Assembly (NCBI GenBank): GCA_958496175.1
Contig: OY292274.1
Location: 2,108,001-2,172,000 of the forward strand
Direction of reading: 5' to 3'
From: Sisyra terminalis
Taxonomy: Eukaryota; Arthropoda; Insecta; Neuroptera; Sisyridae
DNA: 64,000 nucleotides
In this document: positions 48,750 through 61,327 of the stretch, one piece after another
How positions within the stretch are numbered: position 1 is the stretch's first letter
Layout: every line of letters begins with the position of its first letter
Program-made: the position numbers and the translations under genes
Notes under the pieces: generated by a model
The model's input: only the letters and a program-made list of their open reading frames with translations
What the model was told of the DNA's origin: nothing
The model's database searches: none

Positions 48750-51700
48750 ATGGCAAACATTGCCTCAACATCAACGACGACGAGCACGACAGCTCAAGTT
48801 TTGATGAAAAAAGGAAAACGTGGTGCTGCTGCTTATATACATGCAGACTGTTCTAGTAATTCGCCACCCAAACATCTTCACGAACTTTTGGATTTATTGC
48901 TGAATCCAGTTAAAGCGATTGATGAATGGGAAACTATTGATTGGTGTAAATGGCTAATGGCTGGCGGCATTACACCTGACGAATTTTCTAATACCGGTAC
49001 GTTAGTGCATTCACTTACCCTACATTTGGATGTCACATGCATTTTTTCAATAAATAATCTACAATTGATACTCCCATATAAGTCAATCAGCTATATTCCA
49101 ATATGTTGTCGATAAGACGCATTGAAATTAATCTTATACATAAATGAAATCATCAACCAAACTCGAATTTCCATTAGGTGATGTAACCAATCCATGCAGC
49201 AATATTTTAATATATCTTTTGTAAAAGACTTACAATCAACAGAATTGTTTTTTCTAAATCTTATTATACTTCTCAAAAAAATCCAAGAAGTATTGAGTTT
49301 TCCAAGCTTACACTTGAATTATTGCTTTAGTCTATTTTTAAATTTGTATAACATTCGCAAAGCTACTGACCTATAATGTTCTTAAATTTAATTGAGCACA
49401 ATGATTCTCTGATGAAAAAAACCAAACCGTTGTTATTTTTATGAACAATAACTTGTACAAATCACAATGTTAAATATAAACTGTATTAAGAATATTGTTA
49501 AAGGTCGATAACTAATAGAAGTTAATCGTCCTTGTTGACAATTCTACTACGTACAAAATCAATTACTACTCATAATATGTATAGTTAATTATTAATCAAT
49601 TAATTTTCAATAAGATATTGATTTTTGCTGCAATCATCTCATTAATGTTCAATAATTAATCCCAGCGCATGATCTAGAATTTTAGAATAAAAACAAATTT
49701 ATATTTAGCATTGCATTAACTTGTATTCTTATTATCAATTTCAATATTGTTTTTCTTCCAATGGTTTTTTATATTGGAATTTTTTCGATATCAAAATTTA
49801 TAAATAGTGCAACGTTGTCCAATGAGATAAAATTAACATAATTTTTTCCTAAGATTATACAAAAGTGTATTTCTTTTACATCTGTTATAAATTTAAAATA
49901 GTTATTCAATGATTTTGGGTCATAAATTATTCATTGTCGATGTTAAATTCATTTCTATTACAATTTAATATTCTGATCTTGGTACAAATAAAAATAAAGT
50001 AAAAATTATTCTCCGAATCTGTAGGTATATGTATATTTTGGATTTAATTAATGTTTTAAATAAGATAACGCTTAATCTTTTTAGCCTCTGCCATATGTTA
50101 AGCGAGCAATTATTTCCACCCCTTGAAAAATCAAATTATCAAATGCATAATATGTTTTATACAAGAGTATTTATCTAAAGTATAATTTCCGTTTTCCTAT
50201 ACTTTTTTTTATTTTTGTAATTAAAACCTCTACAAATTATTGATTTCTTAAAACTTGTTTCTTTCGTAGATTGAGTTTCAAAAAAATATTTGTTGAAAGA
50301 TAATATCTTCATTATTATTTGTCAATAACATATAGGTATTATTATTTTTAAACTGTGCTTTCTACTTTTGAATTTTCTGATGGTATATGTTATTTATATG
50401 ATAAATAAAAATCATAGTATAAAACACTTGGATACATTTCTGCCTTTATTACTAATTAAATAATATACTTAAAACATTATTCTTATATTAAAATACCAAT
50501 ACAAGCCAGTGTTTCAACAAATGTCAATTGGATAAAGGGTAATTAGAGGTAACATAGGAATGTAATGTTAACTGCAAAATATCAGAGTTTTAAAACATCA
50601 ATGTTATTAACTAAAAAGAAAATTTATTCGATGATTTGAAGATAATTTTTTATTTAACTACTGCTTTTTGGTATTTTTTTTTAAATTTAAAACTAATGTC
50701 TAGTCAATAATTTTATAAATCTGAAGCTTTAAATCGCTTAAAATTTGTACAGTCCCTGGTCATATTAATAAATTTTGTACAAAATATGAAGTAGTACTTA
50801 TTTTATTTTGTGTTTAAATTTTGATTGGATTTAACTTTCTTATAAAAATTAAATTTATTACACTTATTACCGATTAATGTGACAAAGAAATAATATATAC
50901 TGAAAAATCTTTTACTATCACTTTAAATATCTTGTTAATTATGGCAAACTTAATTGTTTAATATTTAATTAAAAGCCCTTTTACTGCTATTAAAGCTTCA
51001 ATCATTCGCAGCGTGATCTGTATGTAGGACAATAATGTCCACTGCATTTGTGGATGATGATTCCATTTATGAATATTTTTTTCTAAGGGCTATTTTTTGA
51101 TGTCATCAACTATTTAACCACGTTTCTCCACATCAAATCCCACATATTTTCAATATGGTTCAAATCATGGCTATTATCGTAGAGTAGGGTAATTGGGGTA
51201 GTAATCAAGACTATACCTTTGATACCCTTATTTAGAAATTATGTGTCCTAAAAATCTTTACTACTTTTAATAATATAAAAAGGAAATGGTATCAAATTTA
51301 ATTTAGTAGAATACATAAAATTGAAAGAAAATCTTAAGTGCGTCTAATAATTTGACCCGGGACTGTATAAATCTAGAGGCCCCTTGTCTCTCTAGAAATT
51401 AAAACTTATTTACATTTTATAAACATCTACAAATAAGAAATAGAATAATACAATTTTGGAAAACGTTTATTTTTCTAATCAATTTCTGAGTCATTCAGAC
51501 CTAATTTGAATTTAAAAATATTTTAATTTTTAATCAAGGTTCCATTGAGTTTCCATTGCCTGCGGAATTTATCCAATGATTATTTTGTATTCATTAGTTA
51601 ATATTTGGTTGATCTGTACTTTAGATAAAGAGAAACAGTATTAGAAAAAATCTATGACAAATAAAATATTTATTTGACATGTCTTAGGAATTAAACGTTT

Positions 51701-53484
51701 TATAGAAATTATTTGATTATTAGTAAATTAATGGTATATTGTAACTTATTATGGTCACATTTTTACAGTTCGGTCATATGACAATGCAACGACGTGTGGC
51801 CTCGTATGGACTCCAAATTTCGTTGCTTATCGATGTCGAACATGTGGAATCTCCCCATGCATGTCTCTCTGTACTGATTGCTTTAAAAAAGGTAATCACA
51901 CAAGACATGATTTTAACATGTTCCTAAGTCAAGCGGGGGGAGCTTGTGATTGCGGTGATACTTCAGTAATGAAAGAAACAGGATTTTGTGATCGACATGG
52001 TCCTAATAAAGGAGGCAACCCTAACGCAGCACCTGCTAATTTAATGTGTGTCGCTGAGGCGATGATGCCACGAATTATCTTAAGACTAACTCAGCATCTT
52101 AGAGAAAATAGGTATTTTCTTATCATAATTATTAAAAAACAAGAAATATTAAGAATCATGTTTATTTATTTTCAGTCTTTACGAAAATTCTGATTCTTAT
52201 CGAACTGCTATTCAAGATGCTACTTCATATATTACGATGTTATTAGATTTTAATACTATGGGTACTTTAATGCGCCGCGTAATTGCCACAGCTCTCACTA
52301 ATCGACAGGTTTGTATAATTAAAAGGAAATATTTACCTAATTTTAATTTTTATCGTTATATTTTCAGAGCTATAAACAATTAATAGAACCACCTCAGAAC
52401 GATAGTGAATATGCTAATTATATGCGTGAGAGCAAAAGAATTTATGAAGAAGCTATTCGAAAACTACCAAATCCAGAACCCCCCGATGAATTCAAGGAAA
52501 GTTTATCACTGCAAGAAAAACTAGTTCATGGAAGCTTCCTAGAAGAACTTGTATTTTGGACTGTTCGATTTGAATTTCCACAAAAAATTGTATGCTTGCT
52601 CTTAAATATGCTTCCGGATCCTGAATACAAGGAAGCCTTGACCACAGCTTTCGTCTTGCACTATAGTCGCATATCTGTCATGCTTGAAGAAGCTAACGAT
52701 CCTGACACTTTAAGTAACCGAGTAGTGCACGTCAGCGTACAATTATTTTCAAACGAACGTCTTGCATATCGAATGGCAGAAAATTTCAATTTACTTCACG
52801 TTATGGTCATTAGTTTGAAATATATGATGAGTAAAATACTAATTCAAAATACCCTGCATGATCCCGATAAAAACTTTCATTATGTCGTTGATTGTGGAAG
52901 AGCAGTAATGAAAGAACACTGCTATTGGCCTTTGGTTTCTGATTTGAATAATGTACTGTCACACCGTCCGGTTGCTATTAAATTTTTAAATGATGATGCT
53001 CTTATTGAAATGTGGTTCGTATTTTTGTCGATGTTTCAAGGGATGAATGTCAATAGTCGTGAATTAACTCAACATGTTGAGTTTGAACCAAATACATATT
53101 ATGCTGCATTTAGTGCTGAACTTGAAGCAAGTGCTTATCCTATGTGGGCATTAGTTTCACATTTGACGGACAGTTCAACAGTTGATTTGACTAAAAGAGT
53201 TTTAAGCAGGTGCTTAAACGCCTTACAAGAATGGCTCGATGCTATTAATTTCAATAATCCAAATGTGGTACGTATTAAAATTTAAGTTTGATAATTTCAA
53301 ATAAAACTTATTAATTTTATTTTTTCAGAGTGATGGAAATCATATGTCCTTCCATTTACCTTTGCATCGTTATCTGGCTGTGTATATGTGTCAAGCAATT
53401 AAAAAACAAGGAATGGTTCTTAGTGAAATCTTGCCACCTCCCGATGTCGTCCATTTGATAATGATGCATCCATTACGTGTGCAG
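48750..53484 (+). CDS. Ubr3: E3 ubiquitin ligase UBR3, N-terminal exons only
   Basis: UBR3 is a large UBR-box RING-type ubiquitin ligase. Exons: 48750-48996, 51769-52111, 52176-52308, 52368-53267, 53329-53484. All are GT/AG and in phase, giving 593 residues so far. Exon 1 carries [12 protein letters not shown] and [11 protein letters not shown], typical of the UBR3 amino terminus. Exon 2 holds the UBR box, [20 protein letters not shown] through ACDCGD to GFCDRHG, with the zinc-binding Cys and His in place. Exon 4 (300 residues) continues the conserved helical region. Exon 5 ends at a good donor (GTGAGT, 53485), so the gene must continue. UBR3 proteins are roughly 1,800-2,200 residues, so most of the protein, including the RING, is outside the window, beyond an intron of more than 10 kb. 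Start chosen: first ATG in frame, with no upstream in-frame exon needed. Confidence 0.9.
48997..51768 (+). other. UBR3 intron 1 (2.8 kb)
   Basis: Donor GTACGT, acceptor TTTTACAG. Apart from the Tc1-like element at 50750-51365 it is AT-rich with nothing recognised. Confidence 0.7.
50750..51365. mobile_element. Tc1-like non-autonomous element, copy B (616 bp)
   Basis: It is flanked by TA (50748-50749, 51366-51367) and begins CAGTCCCTGGTC, with inverse end CAGTCCCGGGTCAAATTATT. It is nearly identical to copy A over its whole length and in the same orientation. The transposase scrap reads [20 protein letters not shown], so the SPDLN proline is lost here. It sits within UBR3 intron 1. Confidence 0.85.
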
Positions 53485-53687
53485 GTGAGTTTCTTTTTAA
53501 ATAAATGCAAAAATGGCTTTAAAATTTTATTTAAATTTATTACTTTGTAATACAAACACGAGTCAAAGTTCAGAATCAAACTCTTTTATTAGAAATCAAA
53601 TAATCGAACAATAAAACTAAATTTATATTTTGAATAAATTTACAAACTAAACATTTTATTTCACGTATCAGTTATTATAAAGTTAAA

Positions 53688-56011
53688 TTAATTGACTAAA
53701 TCTTCTGGAGGAAAGGCTTGTTTTAAATGTGCTCCAAAATCGTAAGTTATTATTTTGGGAGCCAGAAAACCTCCAAAGCCTAGTTGACCTTTATGGTAAA
53801 TGCCGGCTCCGCTTAACGGTACAGCTATTTGGGGAATTACGGGTTGCGAATCTAAAAATGGCACTGTAGTTTGAGCAGCGTCTTTATCAATATCCGTATG
53901 AGTAAAATGCATAAATTGATCCGATTGCGAATCAGGTGCGGAAGGTAAAGGTGAACGAGTTGGAATGTCCGGTACATGAAGTACTAATTTTCTCCTAAAA
54001 TCAAATTTATAATTGCATAACGGTAGACATATGACTGGAAAATAGATTTTAGTGTCACTTCTTTTTTTCCAAATCAATGCCTTAATTCATACCTTGGTGT
54101 TTCCATATTAGCGTCAGTATTATCATTACTAGTCCACACAAAAAGTTGTTTTGGATCGTTTAATTTTCCCGATGTAAAATTGAAGGGACAAGATTGAATT
54201 TCAAAATTTAAGTGAGATCCTACTCGACGAAAACGAACACCTGAAAAGCAACGTGTATTTTAATTATTATTATTATTGTGTCAATTTATTTATTTTACCT
54301 GTTAAAACATGGCCTGAAGGTACAACTAAATCATCCAAATCAATAGCCCGTTCATTCCATGTCATTGTATGATAATCTTGCCCATTATAAACATTTCGAT
54401 CGGTTATTTTATAATCATCAACAGGAACCCATTCCAATGTATTCTGATTTATATTACCTCGAGGAAGTAATTCACCTTGTTGTATTTGTAAGTGAATTAC
54501 TCTATTTTTTTTGACGAACCGCAAACCGGTGACAACTCTACAAAATTTATTTTAAAAAACATTTTACAGTTAAATCAATAAAATGTAAATTACTTGTTTG
54601 TCGTATGGTTAGCGAATACATTCCGTAAATTGAAGAAACGGTCAGATGTACTGCTTTGTTCATCGCATAAACATAGACAATAGGAGCAATGCCAAAATAG
54701 CCATCGCCACCAACTATCAACTTTAGAAACTCCTTTAACACAGTTTTGTTTACGACCTAGTGTTCTACCATTTTCGTATTCGATATATTCGTATCTCCTG
54801 TTACTTTTATCTGTCTGAAAATAGTAAATAGAATTGTTTTTGAAAATTAATAAAATTTAATCAGTTAAAATTTACCCCGGGACAAATCCACATATCTGAA
54901 TCAACAAATTTACAGTTTATTATTTTTCCATTGCATCGACGTTGCCGTGAACAGTATAAATTTTTAAAGCATCCGTAACTGTGAGTGTAAGTGTATGCAG
55001 CGCAATTTTCTCGACATGTACCAGAATCGTTCATGTCTACTTCATTTTCAATATATCCTTGTAGTAATTCTGTTAGTTGTTCATAATTCTCACCTGATAA
55101 GATGAATTGATTAATATCCAAAAATTCGCCATTGAATTAATAAAAATACCTTCTTCGTAACGTTTAGGATCACAATTCCATAAGTGGCGGCTAGCACCCT
55201 CCATAGCTCGTTTAACAGCGACAATAGTTTGCTCCGCCCGTTCTTTATAACGATTTCTCATCAATTCTGCTTCTTGCGTAAAATTTCCTTTATCATACAA
55301 TTTCAAAAGCATATAAGAAAATTGTATCATAGAATATCCTTTTAATTCAGTCAAAGCGACAGAATTGTATAGGTTGTACAATAATTGGTGTGGAGATTGA
55401 TGTAGATTACATAAATCAGAATTTGCCTCCTGAAATGAAAACAATTTTAGTAATGCAATATTTTATTTATACAAATTAACTGGTTTAACCTTCAATGCAT
55501 TATCGAATAGTTTGTCTTTTAAAATAAGTTCATTGATTCGTTCAGATACTTTTGGTATTCCGTTTCGGGGATCATTTAAAATAGTATGTGCTAAATCTAA
55601 CCAAGCTTGCTTTGGGGAGGGTATGTCGTGTTCTTGTAATTCAGTACGTTGAAATCTTTTAAAAGCTTGATATAATGCGTACATGCCCCTCAATTCGGAG
55701 TAAGCTCGAGCCCAAACCCATAAATTTTCTAATGGTTTCAGACCGTAATCAATATCATGTGTATACACCGTTTGAATTTTATCGTCAAAATTCTTATAGA
55801 AACGAATTAATTCGATTTCTGGTAAAACGCTCATTGAAACTTTATTGCTTTGAGCTGATATAACATCTTCCCATAGTTCATTTTCCGTGGATAAAAGTTC
55901 ATGTCGTAAATTGTCGATTTCACTTACAATTTTTATATCCTCTCGCGAATAAGTTAATGTTATCAACAGTGAAAACGTAAAAATTGTTGACTTCATTATG
56001 ATTGTTACCAT
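53688..56011 (-). CDS. Secreted insect protein of the DUF4803 type
   Basis: The function is unknown; the family name is my recollection of an insect-specific Pfam entry. Exons (minus): 56011-55490, 55429-55150, 55093-54876, 54814-54594, 54537-54299, 54240-54093, 53994-53688. All are GT/AG and in phase, giving 644 residues and a stop. A signal peptide follows the start; Met6 (55996) gives the cleaner one. Residues 20-260 are mainly helical. Exon 3 begins a cysteine-rich part (GTCRENCAAYTYTHSYGC, CSRQRRCNG, MWICPG), and exon 4 has WWRWLFWHCSYCLCLCDE. Exons 5-6 look beta-rich (GLRFVKKNRVIHLQIQQGEL; GVRFRRVGSHLNFEIQSCPF), and the tail is proline rich. It is transcribed against UBR3 and ends 204 bp from UBR3 exon 5, hence nested in UBR3 intron 5. 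Confidence 0.85.
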
Positions 56012-57565
56012 TTCATAGTTTTTCTTTTAGTTAAAACCGAACCTTTAAAGCAAAGTAAAAAAAACTAGTTTGATTAGTTATTTCGCAAAAAGCTTAGTTC
56101 CTAAATTTATATTTAACGTTAAAAAATGATAATTAAAATTAAGTTTCTTTATCTTAAATCTTCTGTATTTTTTTATTATTAACGATGAAAAAGTAAAAAT
56201 TTGCCAAGTAATAATTGTTATTAATGGAAATCGTTTATAAAAAACACTGCTACTGTCAGAGCTAGCGCTCTCTTGTGTTTATTACTTAAATAAATTGGGG
56301 ATAACAATAATTTCATTCGACAAAACTATCATTAAATTTGTGTATGTATTGTACATCAATGAGTACAACCAATTATTTTCGTCTAATTCCCAAAGATGTA
56401 ATATTTTTATCTCTGAGTAGTCTCGTAAAATATGATCGAAAGTGTTTTCAATAACTATTTAAAGTTATAACCATTTTTGTGAGTGAGAGAACATTAAAGT
56501 ATGAGTCTATTGGACAAGAATACAACTATTATGTTTGGATTCAAAACAAATAGCTAATAAACTATATCCTAGTTTCATCAACCGTGGTGCACGAATTCCC
56601 TCTCATTTTCATATATTTTTGCAAACTTAAATTTTAAGTAAAAAAAATGTTTGATCAAATTTAGTAAGACAGTAGACAATCATCGAAAACGTATTCCTAC
56701 ATCAATAAATAACCCATACAAATGGCATTTTGATGAAAAAGCAGATTAAGTAAACACTCTGTAGTCAGGTTTCGAATTACATAATAGAGATTCACATAAC
56801 TTATATTGCAGTTTTTGATTAACGTACAAAAATAAAATTAGTTGAATTGAGATTTATTAAGGGGGATTTTTAGGTTGAGTGGTTATCATAAAACTTCAAT
56901 TCACTTCTGAGTGCATTTTTATCGTGTTCTGTTTTGTCCAATTACGTGATTGGTTCGTTTTCTAAACGTTGATCTAAGTGAGGATTTCCCGAACTTTTTT
57001 CTTACGAAAGTTTTTACGGATCATAGAATCCTTACTATAACTGAAACTGTTATAAACTAAATTAGTAGTAATAAATCTTTTAGTCAATGAATTGACAAAT
57101 TTATTAGCAATGAACGAATAATGCTTTCCATTAATAGTTTGTTGCGTTTTTTATGGAAACTAAAATTTCAAAATCCTAAGACACCAAAATTTGAAACCCC
57201 AAGGTTTCACAGAACCCAATTTGAGAAACATTGGTTTAAATAATTACAAATTATATTTTTGAAGTACTTCTATAACACACTAGAAAATCAACAAAACGTG
57301 ACTTTTGTCTGTTTTGTCAACTTTAAAATTTAAATTTGATAATAATGTTTTGTATTATGAATACCGAAGAGAAAACACGAATGTTTATATAAATTATCAT
57401 TGCTATGATTCCTAAATGTCCCCATTTTCTGGATAATTTTTAACCCAAAAAAACGCAAGTCTTATTTTTTACATGAAAATTCTTGTTGAGTCTCTAGATC
57501 AAAGCAAGCTAATTAGCATGTTTTTTTGTTTATTTTTTTATTTGTATATACAAATATGGGCTTAA
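56012..57565. other. No gene seen; presumed UBR3 intron
   Basis: The first few hundred bases must contain the promoter of the minus-strand DUF4803-type gene. No exon or repeat was recognised. Confidence 0.45.
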
Positions 57566-57776
57566 GTCTCTTTTAGAATAGTCAAATCTGACAATGTCGT
57601 ATTTTCGATATTTTTTTTTAAATTTAATTCGCGAATAAATCGGTCCATAATGAAAATTTAGCCACAAAAGAGTAAAGTATACGGTATAAGAATTGAATTT
57701 ACAAAAAAATCGCGAAAAGAATAAAAAATAAAGTAGAAAATGTAACGTTGCCAGATTTGACTGTTCTAAAAGGGAC
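57566..57776. mobile_element. TTAA-flanked MITE (211 bp)
   Basis: The left GTCTCTTTTAGAATAGTCAA and the inverse of the right end, GTCCCTTTTAGAACAGTCAA, are near-identical inverted repeats extending over about 32 bp (through ATCTGRCAAYGT). Both sides are flanked by TTAA (57562-57565, 57777-57780), as for piggyBac-class insertions, although the GTCYC end is not the usual CCY. There is no coding capacity. A partial relative is at 24480-24590. Confidence 0.65.
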
Positions 57777-57780
57777 TTAA

Positions 57781-60657
57781 ACCAAAATATGTATATTTGT
57801 TTAGTACTAAACTCATGGTTTAATACTTTTTTTCTGTAGGCATAATTTTTGGTTTTATCATTAAAAATTTTGCACCTAACATGAAAACAAAATGAATGAT
57901 AGTTATAAGATCGTGTGTAACATATAGTGATATATTTCCTTAGAGCTTTCATTTGATTTGTAAATACTTCCATGGTATGTGGACACATGGGTTTGAATAA
58001 TAACAAAATATAAAAACTATACTTATAATTTTTACATAATTAATGGTTTCAATAAACTTCCAACAAAAAATTTCATTTTTATCCAGACGCCGAGACCTCG
58101 AATTGCATTTAATAATAATTATATCAATCAAAAACGAATCAAAACATACGTATACACATAACGTTATCAAAAGTTCATTGCTAAATTATTTTTTTTCAAA
58201 ACTGCTTGTTCAAATTCCCTAAACTTTACGGTATTTCCAATATTTATTGAGTTAGAAATTTATTTATCTATGCGTAACATGGAGCATGGCTATGTTCAAG
58301 AATTTTTACCACAACAAAATAAGACAAAATTATATAACTACGTAACTTCTAAGTAAGAAATACGTATAGAAAATATCTATTTCGTCTTAGAAGTAATCTT
58401 ATTAATGTAATGGTTTTACATTTAAATTCTAAGTTGTTTTGTAATAAATTATATTATCTAGAATACAATATACAGGATGCTTTCAGTATTCATGTTGGTG
58501 TCACCAAATCAATGGGTTAATAATAAAAATGACCCGTAGAATACTTAAAATTCTCCTTCGGTTTTTGTTTCACAACAAAGCCGAGTTCAATGAATATATT
58601 ACTATAACGTACTGAGTCATTTATATATGAAACGTTATTGTCTTTGAAAATGGATTGGCAAAAATTATAATTTATAGGTGTTGAGTTGAGAAAAACATTA
58701 TATTGTTAGCAAATATCCGTTCTTAGCTTATTTATAAATTGAAATAATAATACAACAGTTACATTATAAAAGTCAATTTCAATTAACATAAAGTGTAGTT
58801 TAGTTAATTAACTTCATCCTCAACACAAAATCTCAAGAGCTGCTTGAGGATGTGTTTTTTTGTTAGAAATTAAATCAATCAAGGCTAGTTTTTTTTTAAG
58901 TTGATTCCAATTATTTATCAAATCTTAATATTTTCCGCAATAATGGTTGTATAATTAACTAAAGACCATTTTATTCTAATGATTATTGCAAACAAAGAGA
59001 TTTTAAATGCACTCAATTGTTACATATTTTTTAAAGATTACGTTAATTTTAATTAGCACGTTAAATATAATCAGTGGTTAAATATTTAATTGGTGATTAT
59101 TTTATAATCAAAACACATACACAAGCCACGAAATATTTTTTAGTATTCTTATTTTTTTACGAGGTAGTCTCGTGGTATTTCACTCGGTCAACTTGTCTAA
59201 ACACTCACTGGCCTCCAACAAATGTGAGACCGCTGTACTGAACGTTGTGATTTCCATTTTGTGGTGGGACATCACTATGCAATATAAAACGTCACACTTT
59301 ACCCCACCAAAATTGATTACAATTTTTTACGAATATTTTAATCAGTTGGGGTTTTGAAAGGATTTCTTTGATTTAGTCTAGCTTTTTTTATTTATCTGTC
59401 TATCGATTACACCATGCTTGAGACGCAGAGGATAGTAATCAAATTTTAAAACAATTCAAAATTTTTGTAAATTTTATTTTCGAAAAATTCCAATTGTATA
59501 TTTGAAATGGTCATTACAACTAAATATGATATAGAATGACCTTCATTAATCATATAATTTTAAATTATTTTCTTAGAAATCAAAATTTTGAATTGAAAAT
59601 CTGACTAACTTATGTTTCCTGTTTGCTGTAATGAACATGTGACTCATAAATAAAAATGTTACCAAAATTTGTAATAGTACCAAAAAAAGTAGTAGACCTA
59701 ATGCACATGTTCTAAAAAATAATTTAAAATGTTCTAAATTAATATCAAAACATAATAGCAAAGTTGTTAATTTTTAACTTTACTTGATAAAATATAAGAA
59801 ATATTGATTTAAAAATGTAAAAAAATCGTTAAGCTCAAAATGTCTAAAATGAGCTCTTATTGGTCCAACATTACCATGACGTCATAGTACAGAAAATTCA
59901 AAATCCCACGGACGTTTCCTATCAAAAAATATATTTAAAGACGAGAAACGTTGTTTAAATCGGTGCAACTAAATCTTAATGATTGAAACCATTTACAATA
60001 TTTGACATTTAGCGATGACAGGTATATTTAATTACACTTCGTATTTTTTTTTAAAGAACAAGTATATTAATTTATTCTTGAGAAATCATTTTACAGTTAG
60101 TCATCTGGGATTAGAAGTGGAGAAATTATCTGCTTCAAATAATTAAAATGAAGATTGAAGACTTATTTTTTCTGAGTAGATTTGATATATTTTGATTATA
60201 TGTCCAAATTTCAATCAATTTGGGTCCTTTATCGTTGAAAGAAAAAAATATTTTCTGATTTATCGTTCTTTTTTTTCGATTTATTCGCAAATAAAAAGAC
60301 ATAAACAGCTGAAACTAGAATTAAGAAAGTATCTCTTCAGCACCAACATACCCTCCAAAAATGATTCAAGTACCTTTCTGAGGCCGATTTTTCATTGTTA
60401 TCGTCCTATAGCTTTTTCTTTTCGCTTTAGTCAATATTTTGAAACTAATGGAAAATTATTTACTATATTATTCTCCAAATTTCAGGTATAAAAAAACAGT
60501 TTTTGTTACTTGTATTAAACGACTCAGTATTGAAGTAAATAATGCAAAGCTTATCTTTTTTATACACTAAAAACAATTAACACCTATTCCATAGAAAAAA
60601 TTGATAGTAATTTTTAGGCTATAAAAGGTTATCCGTGTCGAAAAATTGTATAGATTA
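57781..60657. other. AT-rich DNA without recognisable gene
   Basis: I see no exon of UBR3 or any other gene, and no complete repeat. Confidence 0.45.
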
Positions 60658-61324
60658 CACAGGCCTGCAAAAAAATACTTTTTAAAAATTGTTTTGATTG
60701 TAATAGGTCATTTCAATGTATATTCTTGCGCTTATTTCAAATATGAAATCCATTTCTTTCCATCACGTAAGGTTTTCTCACAAAATGAGAAAATATAATA
60801 AGAATAAGCAGCAAATAACGCAATTTTTCAAAAAAAATGGTTCTTAAATTCCATGGAATAAATATGATAAGTAACACGACAAATTTGTCGCATTAAAATT
60901 AATTAAACATAGATATTATATTATATATAGTTATCTAAAAGGGTAATATCTATAGTTTTTTATCGGACGAAGCCAAGGACCCGAAGCGGACCACTTTTTA
61001 TGTATCGAAAATGGTAGTACTCAGAAATGATTGGCGTTATTTCGTTTTCACTGTTAAACTTCGTATCGGTTTGTTTCTGTTACCAACGGAAGATAAAACG
61101 ACACCAGCGCTAATAGTGAGAAGTCCGGTACTACCATTTTCGATATAGAAAAAGTGGTTCGATTTGGGCCCCCGATTTTGCCCGAAAAAAATACTTTTCA
61201 ATTGTGATTTGTCACAAAACCTTACGTAATGAACTTTTTTCATTATTTTATCCATAATCAAGACCAAAATTACAATAAAAATATGTTAATATATTTAAGA
61301 CAACTTTACCATTGCAGGCCTGTG
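60658..61324. mobile_element. TTA-flanked TIR element (667 bp), PIF/Harbinger-like
   Basis: Perfect 13 bp inverted repeats CACAGGCCTGCAA are flanked by TTA on both sides (60655-60657, 61325-61327). A three-base TWA duplication is the PIF/Harbinger pattern. The arms contain a second inverted pair, ACGTAAGGTTTT near 60766 and its inverse near 61217. A third pair, TATCGAAAATGGTAGTAC at about 61003-61020, has its exact inverse at about 61127-61144, so the element folds on itself. The 76-codon open frame inside (61037-61267 minus) is a by-product of the repeat. Confidence 0.7.
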
Positions 61325-61327
61325 TTA

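Noticed and set aside
57530..58170. 158- and 73-codon minus-strand frames
   Set aside because: They run across the TTAA-flanked MITE and AT-rich DNA; the composition is Phe/Tyr/Lys rich as expected of random AT sequence.
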